From a virus, in IMG/VR virus record IMGVR_UViG_3300023109_003600, positions 57,650 through 121,649 of that record: 64,000 nucleotides of DNA, one strand, 5' to 3'. Under the pieces are notes generated by a model that saw nothing but the letters and a program-made list of their open reading frames with translations, did no database searches and was not told the origin of the DNA. The stretch's first letter is position 1, and each line of letters starts with the position of its first letter. Below are positions 57,629-64,000 of this stretch, one piece after another. A program made the position numbers and the translations under genes.

Positions 57629-59908
57629 ATGATTATTGCAAAAGAAAAAAGTAAACGAGTTGTACAAAGCCATGACTTCGAGTCAGTCAACTGCACTATT
57701 GATGCAGAAGATATGCGTTATGTTGCATCATTATTGAGAAACAATTATTCAAATCCACCTCTTGCAGTTGTAAGAGAGATTACTGCAAATGGTCTTGATG
57801 CCAACCTAGAAGCAGAATCAAGCAGACCTATTGAGGTGTCTATTCCAACCAAGTTTAGTCCAAGCTTTCGAGTGCGTGATTTTGGTGGTGGGCTATCGCA
57901 AGAAGATGTTTTTGGATTATATTCTAAGTATGGGAAATCCACCAAAAGAGATTCCAATAATTATATTGGTGCTTTTGGCATTGGTAAATTTGCCCCATTA
58001 TCTTATGGAGATAGCTTTACTTGCGTTTCGTATCATGGTGGGAATAAATCCTCTTACAATGTTTTCGTAGATGATAATGATGACACACAAATTGTAAAGT
58101 TGCACGAAGAACCAACCAATGAACCAACAGGTTTGTCGGTCGAGGTTGCTATTGCAGATTCAGATGTAAACAAATTTCGTGAGATTTGCCAAGCATTTTT
58201 TCGCTTTTTCTCTAAAAATGAAATGCCAAAATTTTTAGGTGTTGCAGATGATGAAGAATTTTTGAAAGAATTCAAGATTGCCCTCAAAGATAAGAAAGAT
58301 TCTTGGTTCATGGTTGACGATGAGCAAGATTACTATTCTCGCTCTCATGGGCAAGCTCATGCTTTTATGGGTAGAGTACATTACCCAATCAATGCCTCTT
58401 CAATCAATTTTGATGCGTACCTTGACGAAAAAGATGTCAATGCAATCAGAGAGATATGTCAACAAAGCAATCTTTATATTAGGTTTGATATTGGAGAGTT
58501 GAAATTACATCATAGTAGGGAATCTCTAGAATATAATAAGCCTACGCAAAAGGCAATTATACAAAAAATTGTATCAATTTATAAAGACATTCAAGAATTA
58601 GCTAAAGAAAAATTAGCAAATGCAGAGTGCTTGTGGGATGCGAAATCTAAGTACGCACAGGTCGTTAATGCCCTACCACACTCCTTAAAAGATGTTTTCA
58701 AAAATTGTTTTTCTTGGAATGGTAATTCTATTACCTCATCAGCTTTTTCAAGACCTTATGGTATGCACGAAAACCTTATCATTACTGAATATTCAAAAAG
58801 TAAAGACTCTAATGTTTCGGATGGTTACAAGGTCACTTCTCAAAAGTCAAGCAGAATATTAGCTTATGATTCTAGTGTGCTTGTTTATCAAGATCTGAAA
58901 AGTTCACATGGAAATGCTTTGAGAGCTAGAACATTATTCAATCAAGATGCCGATTTAAGCTCAGTTTTTATAGTTCATGCAACAGATGGAGAGGGAGAAG
59001 ATTATCTCTTCAAGCAAACAGATGGTTTTCGCCTTGACTTAATCTCAAAAGAAAACTTGTTGAATACTTCTGATGTTGAAAAAGCAAAACTGCAAGTAGG
59101 TACTAGAGCTTCGGGAGAGAGTCGTCAAAGCGTTCCAACATTTGTATTTACGGATCATGGTTATAATAATGCAGATAAATGGGCAAACGGAGAGGAGCGT
59201 TCCAATCTTGAGAAAAACCTTAAAAAGGGTGAAAAGTTAGTATATATCGCCATATCAAATTATAAGCCTTCAGATTCAGAATATAGTCTCGATGGGCTAT
59301 CTCGCCAACACAGACATCTTGAAAAATTAGTAAAAGACCTTAAAAAAGATTCTATATCAGTTCTTTATGGTGTTCGTAAAGCAGATGTTTCTAAGCTAGA
59401 CGAAGCAAAATGGATTCATTGGGATCAATACAGAACAGACTTAGCTAAACAACTTTTATTAAGCAATAAAAAAGTTTTGGCTCAATCAGAGATAGAAATG
59501 GCTTTCCTTGAGCATAGGTCAGACATGGAGCATTTTCATCAGATAGATTCTTTGATGACAAATCAATATATCTCAACCTTATTGAGTGAGCTAGATAGCG
59601 ACCATAATGTTCGCTTTGTGCATAACATTGCAAAGAAACAAGGCAAGACAGGTGAATCTAACACTCAAATGCTTTACCAACTAAAAACAATGGTAAATCA
59701 GACTGATAAGCAATGGGTGAAAGATAATTTAGGAAAACCTTATAATTGGAAATCTTTTGACAAATCTTGCAAGCAAATTACTGAAGATTATCCCTTACTA
59801 GAAGTCTTATCTCGCCACCTTTATGGTTGGCACAACATCAAGCAAAGTGGAGAAGGTGAAAAGATAATCGCTTACATTTTACAATGCGACAAACTAAAAA
59901 ACTCTTAA
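57629..59908 (+). CDS. rIIA: rIIA-like protein (GHKL ATPase domain)
   Basis: A 759-residue protein starting with a GHKL fold: N-box VREITANGLDANLE (~48-61), G1 VRDFGGGLSQEDVF (~76-89) and G2 IGAFGIGKFAPLSYG (~107-121). This is the order in rIIA of T4-like and other phages, which also has a long C-terminal part of unknown fold. It is followed by an rIIB-like gene, strengthening the call. In T4 the rII pair blocks exclusion by lambda rex; in other phages its role is unclear. Confidence 0.85.
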   Translation: MIIAKEKSKRVVQSHDFESVNCTIDAEDMRYVASLLRNNYSNPPLAVVREITANGLDANLEAESSRPIEVSIPTKFSPSFRVRDFGGGLSQEDVFGLYSKYGKSTKRDSNNYIGAFGIGKFAPLSYGDSFTCVSYHGGNKSSYNVFVDDNDDTQIVKLHEEPTNEPTGLSVEVAIADSDVNKFREICQAFFRFFSKNEMPKFLGVADDEEFLKEFKIALKDKKDSWFMVDDEQDYYSRSHGQAHAFMGRVHYPINASSINFDAYLDEKDVNAIREICQQSNLYIRFDIGELKLHHSRESLEYNKPTQKAIIQKIVSIYKDIQELAKEKLANAECLWDAKSKYAQVVNALPHSLKDVFKNCFSWNGNSITSSAFSRPYGMHENLIITEYSKSKDSNVSDGYKVTSQKSSRILAYDSSVLVYQDLKSSHGNALRARTLFNQDADLSSVFIVHATDGEGEDYLFKQTDGFRLDLISKENLLNTSDVEKAKLQVGTRASGESRQSVPTFVFTDHGYNNADKWANGEERSNLEKNLKKGEKLVYIAISNYKPSDSEYSLDGLSRQHRHLEKLVKDLKKDSISVLYGVRKADVSKLDEAKWIHWDQYRTDLAKQLLLSNKKVLAQSEIEMAFLEHRSDMEHFHQIDSLMTNQYISTLLSELDSDHNVRFVHNIAKKQGKTGESNTQMLYQLKTMVNQTDKQWVKDNLGKPYNWKSFDKSCKQITEDYPLLEVLSRHLYGWHNIKQSGEGEKIIAYILQCDKLKNS

Positions 59909-59918
59909 AAAAAAAGAG

Positions 59919-59947
59919 TTGACTTATAATAACTAATATAATACTAT
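59919..59947 (+). promoter_or_regulatory. Sigma70-like promoter TTGACT-17-TACTAT with overlapping inverted repeat
   Basis: The -10 ends six bases before the rIIB-like ATG. An inverted repeat AACTCTT 59900-59906 / AAGAGTT 59914-59920 separated by A7 overlaps the -35 and could be an operator. Confidence 0.6.
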
Positions 59948-59953
59948 ATATAA

Positions 59954-61039
59954 ATGATTGAGAAAAATAATATGAAATTACCATACAACATAAGCGAGGA
60001 TTCCATTACTATCTTTTACGATGGACAACCTCATACAATAAGAAAAGACAATGCAAACTTTCCTCATGCAAGAAAAGCTTTGATAGAAGCAAGATATGAT
60101 GATGTAGTTGGCTTGCTAGATGTGAAGAGTGCAGTAGAGAACTTTGTTCAAGGCGATATTGAAGTCAAGGACGAGGTAGTTTATTACAAAGGAAATCGTT
60201 TGCATGGAGTAGTGGTAGACAAACTGCTCTCAATGCTTCAGCAAGGAATGAAAGATTCTACTCCTCTTGTTAGTTTTATTACAAGATTGCAAGCCAATCC
60301 TTCGGCTAATTCTGTAAATGAGCTTTATTCCTTTATGGATTACAAAGAGCTTCCAAGCACTCCCGAAGGTAAAGTCTTGGGGTACAAAGGAGTTCAGCAT
60401 GACTTTTGGAGTAGCACAGGTAATGCAGATACGATTGTCGTTCAAGGCGAAACCAATGATAGGCATCAGATTCTTAATGAGGTCGGAGAAACTATCGAGG
60501 TTGCTCGCAGATGCGTAGACGACAACAAAGATCACCATTGCTCTTTTGGTCTTCATGTCGGTTCATACGATTACGCTAATCAATGGGCGGGAGAAGATGG
60601 TCGTTTATTAGTTGTAGAGTTTGATCCCTCAGACGCAGTTTCAGTACCAACTGATTGTAATTTTCAAAAATTAAGGGTCTGCAAGTACAAGGTAGTGTCT
60701 GACATTACTGATACTCGCAAAGAGCTAACCAAGCCTGTCTACGAGGCTAATAAGCCCATCTACGGATCAAACGAGATAGATTTGCATGATGACTACGATT
60801 ATGATGAAGATTTCTACGAGCAAGAAGATTGGGAATCAGATTCTCTTAACCTCTCAATTAGGAATTATATCGAGAATAAGTTAGAAGAAGGTGTCTTACC
60901 AAGTCTCAAACAAGTTCAGAGTAGGTTGAAAGGTGAAAAAATATCTTGCAGAGAAATCGCACAAGTGGCAGAAAAATTAGGTTACTTCGTTAATACAGAT
61001 GAAGATATTGCTTTTTCTCAGTCAAAAATTTCTGAATAA
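59954..61039 (+). CDS. rIIB: rIIB-like protein
   Basis: The 361-residue product has the rIIB features I know: an N-terminal strand domain (DSITIFYDGQPHTIRKDNAN), the central FITRLQANPSANSVNELYSF with MDYKELPSTPEGKVLGYKGV, and CSFGLHVGSYDYANQW followed by a strand domain. The C-terminal ~70 residues form a small helical domain (SLKQVQSRLKGEKISCREIA) typical of rIIB ends. Partner of rIIA. A second in-frame ATG follows 18 bases in. Confidence 0.82.
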   Translation: MIEKNNMKLPYNISEDSITIFYDGQPHTIRKDNANFPHARKALIEARYDDVVGLLDVKSAVENFVQGDIEVKDEVVYYKGNRLHGVVVDKLLSMLQQGMKDSTPLVSFITRLQANPSANSVNELYSFMDYKELPSTPEGKVLGYKGVQHDFWSSTGNADTIVVQGETNDRHQILNEVGETIEVARRCVDDNKDHHCSFGLHVGSYDYANQWAGEDGRLLVVEFDPSDAVSVPTDCNFQKLRVCKYKVVSDITDTRKELTKPVYEANKPIYGSNEIDLHDDYDYDEDFYEQEDWESDSLNLSIRNYIENKLEEGVLPSLKQVQSRLKGEKISCREIAQVAEKLGYFVNTDEDIAFSQSKISE

Positions 61040-61062
61040 ATAAAACTTACAAATATAAAATT

Positions 61063-61329
61063 ATGGAAACAACAACACAAACAAGCGAAGCATTACAAAA
61101 TGCAGTTCAACAAGCAAACGATGCACAATTAGATGCAACATGGGCAATTCTTAAATATAGAGAAATTGGAATTTATCGAAAGGTTGCTTCAATCAGCGAG
61201 GTACTTAACTTAGATTTTGATGAAATTGTGGCAAGTTTACCTTCTGATGAAGATGGTCGCATTCTTGACCATAAAACTAGGCATTTGATCCACGATGCGT
61301 TAATGACGCAAGTAGATCATAGGGAATAA
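61063..61329 (+). CDS. Hypothetical protein, 88 aa
   Basis: Ala/Gln-rich helical N terminus (SEALQNAVQQANDAQLDATW) and a charged C terminus with DHKTRHLIHDALMTQ. It is the last gene before the terminator. No family recognised. Confidence 0.5.
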   Translation: METTTQTSEALQNAVQQANDAQLDATWAILKYREIGIYRKVASISEVLNLDFDEIVASLPSDEDGRILDHKTRHLIHDALMTQVDHRE

Positions 61330-61392
61330 AGAAAGAGCCGATTGTAAGATTGGGGTTTTTTTAGGATTGGACTCTCTTATTCGTCATAACTG

Positions 61393-61430
61393 CTCCTCAC
61401 CATGTTATATGTGGTGGGGAGTTTTTTTTT
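61393..61430 (+). terminator. Strong intrinsic terminator
   Basis: CTCCTCACCA 61393-61402 pairs with TGGTGGGGAG 61412-61421 (ten pairs, one G-U) around a nine-base loop, followed by nine T residues. It ends the rIIA-rIIB transcript. Confidence 0.9.
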
Positions 61431-61877
61431 ATTTGAACTAAAGTAAAATTGACTTTCTAATCGTTAGCACTCATAGAAAATCATTACTTACTTATATACA
61501 AAATTATATACAAAAAGAAATAATTCAAAATATAATTCAAAATAAATTTGTTTTTTATTATAAACCATTAGTTTTGTACTTGTTTGCTATAATTTGAAAT
61601 ACTTTCCACTTATTCATTTATAACTAATCATATACAAACTTAATACAAAGAACATATAAGGATAGAATATATAAGATTTATATAGGGAATAATACAAATA
61701 CAAGATAAGATAATAATAATGAATATGTGTTTACAACCTCCACGAATTTTCTCTTTCAATTAAGTGTGTCGCAGATTTCATTCAAAATTATATAAAATAA
61801 TATATTGAAATTTTTTCCTTTTATTTGTTCTTGACTTACTAATCATATAATGTATTATATAAAACAATATAACTGAA
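61431..61877 (+). other. AT-rich non-coding gap
   Basis: About 450 bases without a convincing gene. It is very A/T-rich and repeats short strings such as ATACAAA (several copies between 61490 and 61700) and TTCAAAATTATA-like segments. Near the right end a TTGACT promoter is seen. There are no tRNAs and no clean iterons or large inverted repeats. A replication origin is possible but not shown. Confidence 0.4.
61831..61858 (+). promoter_or_regulatory. Sigma70-like promoter TTGACT-16-TATTAT
   Basis: Lies 19 bases upstream of the small Cys-rich gene; it probably also serves the 2OG oxygenase gene. Confidence 0.5.
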
Positions 61878-62042
61878 ATGATAAAAACAATAATTAACTT
61901 AATTCAAAATAAAATAAAATTCATGCGAAATAAATGCAATGGATGTGAATGTGGTGGATGTGAAAAAGAAAAGAAGCAAATAAGAAATAAATATGGATTT
62001 CCAACATATCAATCAAAATCAAGCCAACTTAATAATAAATAA
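61878..62042 (+). CDS. Small Cys-rich protein (CxxCxCxxC), 54 aa
   Basis: A hydrophobic/basic N terminus (MIKTIINLIQNKIKFMRNK) leads to CNGCECGGCEKEKKQ, a tight C-x2-C-x-C-x2-C cluster able to bind zinc or an iron-sulfur centre. The tail is polar. It ends two bases before the oxygenase ATG. No family recognised. Confidence 0.5.
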   Translation: MIKTIINLIQNKIKFMRNKCNGCECGGCEKEKKQIRNKYGFPTYQSKSSQLNNK

Positions 62043-62044
62043 AA

Positions 62045-62668
62045 ATGAGTACAATAGTAAAAAATAAAAGTGCAGATCCATTTAGTGAGCAGTTTACGAC
62101 TCTAGCAAATAATAGAGATACATGGCGAGTTTTTCCTAGTGCCTTAACTGAATACGAATTAGAAGCTATTCAAGCTCATGCAGATCAACTAAATATAAAT
62201 AGAGGGGAAGTATTTAGTGATAAAGATTCAAATCTTAAAAAATCACAAGGAAGAATTAGTGATGTTGGTTGGTTGACAAGCAATAATGAAGTAGAAAATA
62301 TTATTTGGAAATATGTAAGTGAAGCAAATAAGACATTTCAAGTGAATGTTGTAAAATTGATGGAAATTCAATATACATTATATCATGGTCACCAAAAAGG
62401 TCATTATGATACTCACTCTGATGTGAATTGGGTTTCGGCAAATCCACTTGACAGAAAATTGAGCGTGACTATCCAACTTTCTGATGGAACAGATTACGAA
62501 GGTGGCAAATTTGACATGATAGACGGCAAGGACATCCCCGAAAGCATTAGTAAAGGGTTGGGTTCAGTCGTTATCTTTCCATCGTATCTTAGGCATCGTG
62601 TTCAGCCTGTAACTAAGGGTACAAGGAAGACAATCGTCGCTTGGGTGCATGGTCAGAGATGGCGTTAA
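62045..62668 (+). CDS. 2-oxoglutarate/Fe(II) oxygenase (PKHD/PiuC-like)
   Basis: HYDTHSDVNW supplies the HxD iron ligands (~120-126), SVVIFPSYLRHRVQPV the distal His (~184) and TKGTRKTIVAWVHG the Arg for 2-oxoglutarate (~194). KLSVTIQLSDGTDYEGGKF is the usual core strand. This layout is the PKHD-type hydroxylase family common in marine phages. It differs clearly from the oxygenase at 25475. The substrate is unknown. Confidence 0.88.
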   Translation: MSTIVKNKSADPFSEQFTTLANNRDTWRVFPSALTEYELEAIQAHADQLNINRGEVFSDKDSNLKKSQGRISDVGWLTSNNEVENIIWKYVSEANKTFQVNVVKLMEIQYTLYHGHQKGHYDTHSDVNWVSANPLDRKLSVTIQLSDGTDYEGGKFDMIDGKDIPESISKGLGSVVIFPSYLRHRVQPVTKGTRKTIVAWVHGQRWR

Positions 62669-62713
62669 TTTCATCATTTTTCGCATCAAATAATAATCAT
62701 TGAATCTTTTTGA

Positions 62714-62742
62714 TTGACTTTCGTAAATAATCAGCGTAGTAT
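62714..62742 (+). promoter_or_regulatory. Sigma70-like promoter TTGACT-17-TAGTAT
   Basis: The -10 ends seven bases before ATG 62750. A TTG inside the -35 is in frame with that gene but cannot be its start. Confidence 0.6.
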
Positions 62743-62749
62743 AATATAC

Positions 62750-62959
62750 ATGAAAACAGAAGAATTATTGAAACAACAAATTGTAGAATCTCGAATGGAG
62801 CTTGCATTGCTTATGAATCAAGCTTCCAAGAAAATGAATCACAACGCTTTCAGCGAATTAGAATCTAGGGTAAGGCAAATACACTTGTATGATCTTAATA
62901 AAGATTTTGAAATGTCTTTATCTGAAACGCAAAAATTAGTAAACGAGTTGAATCAATAA
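62750..62959 (+). CDS. Hypothetical helical protein, 69 aa
   Basis: KTEELLKQQIVESRMELALL and SELESRVRQIHLYDLNKDFE are charged helices. Start fixed by the promoter. TAATG overlap with the next gene. No family recognised. Confidence 0.48.
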   Translation: MKTEELLKQQIVESRMELALLMNQASKKMNHNAFSELESRVRQIHLYDLNKDFEMSLSETQKLVNELNQ

Positions 62960-63228
62960 TGAATATAAATAAATTTGTAAATAATCTTGAATCATTTGCT
63001 AACACTATGGAGAATTTAGAGAATGAACATAAAGAATGGTTTAGTATAGAAGAGAGTAAAGAATTAGAAAATAAGAAAACAGATTTCGCAAATAATGTTA
63101 TATTTTGGATTGATGCAAAATGTAATGAAAAAGAAAAAGTCGAAAGAATAAAATGGGAATATAGTAATATGTTTGATTATTTAGTTCAAACTATAAATAA
63201 CAATGTCGACAATCACGAAGAGTCCTAA
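62959..63228 (+). CDS. Hypothetical helical protein, 89 aa
   Basis: Coiled-coil-like, acidic (NNLESFANTMENLENEHKEW), ending NNNVDNHEES. Overlaps the next gene by 26 bases. No family recognised. Confidence 0.48.
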   Translation: MNINKFVNNLESFANTMENLENEHKEWFSIEESKELENKKTDFANNVIFWIDAKCNEKEKVERIKWEYSNMFDYLVQTINNNVDNHEES

Positions 63229-63601
63229 GCTAAATAAGCGAATACTAGCCCTTTCAGAATCGGCAGTATTCAAAAATATACTAGAAAATTTAGGGGATCA
63301 TGAGATATTAACTATTGGTGTAGAAGGAAAATACAAAGAAGAAGATGTCAAATATCTACAAAGTCGAGGTCATAAAGCATCAATAGTTAAAGATGATAAT
63401 AAACAAAAATTTGATTTGTTAATCTGTTATCCACAAATAAATAAAAATACTAGCGTTTGGGAGAAAGATGATTTGATGTACGAGATCGGACAAATAAGTA
63501 ATTTCTGGTCATTCGTATGCGTACCGAAGGATCATAAACTTTTTGATGGTTTAGAGCCTGAAGAACCAAGGGGTGACAACTTTGATTGGTATTTGATATA
63601 A
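63203..63601 (+). CDS. Hypothetical Rossmann-like protein, 132 aa
   Basis: HEILTIGVEGKYKEEDVKYL and ASIVKDDNKQKFDLLICYPQ look like strand-helix-strand units of a small Rossmann-like domain. Similar short phage proteins exist, but no family is named. Start lies inside the previous gene. Confidence 0.48.
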   Translation: MSTITKSPKLNKRILALSESAVFKNILENLGDHEILTIGVEGKYKEEDVKYLQSRGHKASIVKDDNKQKFDLLICYPQINKNTSVWEKDDLMYEIGQISNFWSFVCVPKDHKLFDGLEPEEPRGDNFDWYLI

Positions 63602-63632
63602 AAAAATTTATAATTAGGTCGATAAATATATA

Positions 63633-63660
63633 TTGACTTTTATCTTAATTCAGTCATACT
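63633..63660 (+). promoter_or_regulatory. Sigma70-like promoter TTGACT-16-CATACT
   Basis: TTGACT with CATACT (or TACTAA at 18) ahead of ATG 63668; about seven bases between -10 and start. Confidence 0.5.
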
Positions 63661-63667
63661 AATCATT

Positions 63668-63907
63668 ATGAACTATTGCAAAGAAGAACAAGAATATGCC
63701 GAATATCAAAGTCAAGTTAGTAGAGAACGCCAAATGAATCCGTGCGATGTAAGTGACGGAGTTTATATGTTGGTTGACGACGCTTCTCCAAGCGAGGGTG
63801 GTCTTTATTTTCGGTCTTTAAGAGGTGCGTACACATGGGCACAAAACACTAACGACTTCTCTCATGGAGAATGGTCTGTATATGAAATAGGAGGAAAAGT
63901 ATTATGA
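63668..63907 (+). CDS. Hypothetical protein, 79 aa
   Basis: Contains DVSDGVYMLVDDASPSEGGL and YFRSLRGAYTWAQ. Strand-rich. ATGA overlap with the next gene. No family recognised. Confidence 0.48.
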   Translation: MNYCKEEQEYAEYQSQVSRERQMNPCDVSDGVYMLVDDASPSEGGLYFRSLRGAYTWAQNTNDFSHGEWSVYEIGGKVL

Positions 63908-64000
63908 GCGATGATCTAACTGAAGTAATGTTATATTTAAGAGATAGATTAGATAAAGTTGAATCTTTATTGAATGAAATTTTAAGTAAAGTTGACGCAG
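63904..64000 (+). CDS. Hypothetical protein, 3' end outside window
   Basis: A frame starting at the previous stop (ATGA) is open to the window edge. The visible 32 residues are helical (TEVMLYLRDRLDKVESLLNE). Confidence 0.4.
   Translation, partial: MSDDLTEVMLYLRDRLDKVESLLNEILSKVDA

Noticed and set aside
61336-61373. Second terminator or attenuator (AGAGCC ... GGACTCT)
   Set aside because: The pairing has a bulge and its T-run lies inside the loop rather than after the stem.
1-64000. tRNA genes and CRISPR arrays
   Set aside because: No T-arm/anticodon-arm combination and no regularly spaced repeat series was found by eye; AATA runs near 50405-50425 are simple sequence only.

Overview
The window reads as part of the genome of a large, AT-rich tailed phage, or a closely related virus contig. 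Genes are densely packed, mostly on the plus strand, with many ATGA and TAATG stop/start overlaps and many very short genes. Phage hallmarks are PhoH, dUTPase, dCMP deaminase, an rIIA/rIIB pair, a DUF6899-type small protein, a UV-damage endonuclease and a RuvB-like ATPase. No capsid, portal, terminase, polymerase, integrase, rRNA, tRNA or CRISPR array is recognisable here. The first two genes (a DUF1553 protein and a Tat-signal DUF1501 protein) belong to families typical of Planctomycetes, Verrucomicrobia and Lentisphaerae, so a host from that group is a reasonable but unproven guess.

Layout. 0-2.7 kb: the DUF1553/DUF1501 surface-protein pair. 2.7-4.1 kb: a divergent pair, an APS-kinase-like/NMNAT-like fusion (minus) and a nucleoside-deoxyribosyltransferase-like gene (plus). 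4.1-9.8 kb: small unknown, possibly virion-related genes, then nucleotide metabolism (dCMP deaminase, dUTPase), a possible PD-(D/E)XK nuclease and PhoH. 9.8-10.1 kb: a gene-free segment with its own promoter and many hairpins, a candidate structured RNA. 11.4-22.6 kb: glycan island A (GT7, GT32, GT4, GT61, GT77-like transferases, three sulfotransferases, FkbM methyltransferase, beta-propeller). 23.3-30.5 kb: island B (protein O-heptosyltransferase-like, 2OG oxygenase, GT14-like, GT25-like) plus a GHKL ATPase. 30.5-48.8 kb: island C (sulfotransferases, nucleotide-sugar enzymes, many GT-A/GT-B transferases) ending at UvsE and an RgpF-like transferase. 49-57 kb: a run of tiny early-type genes with a macro-domain protein, a RuvB-like ATPase and an AbrB-like protein. 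57.6-61.4 kb: rIIA, rIIB, one small gene and a strong terminator, then an AT-rich non-coding stretch. 62-64 kb: a second 2OG oxygenase and small genes.

How the parts fit. The glycan islands hold roughly twenty sugar-transfer genes, seven intact sulfotransferase-like genes and one sulfotransferase relic, three cytidylyltransferase-like genes, dTDP-glucose 4,6-dehydratase, a 4-epimerase-like SDR, an RmlD-like SDR, a short DegT aminotransferase, a GNAT acetyltransferase and an alpha/beta hydrolase. With the APS-kinase-like fusion as a possible source of PAPS, this looks like a phage-encoded pathway for sulfated, acetylated deoxy- or amino-sugar glycans, perhaps on virion fibres or the infected cell surface.

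Regulation. About twenty genes are preceded by TTGAC(A/T)-16/17-TAnnnT promoters. In most the -10 ends only 6-7 bases before the start codon, so many transcripts are predicted to be leaderless. This promoter position was used to correct several start codons.
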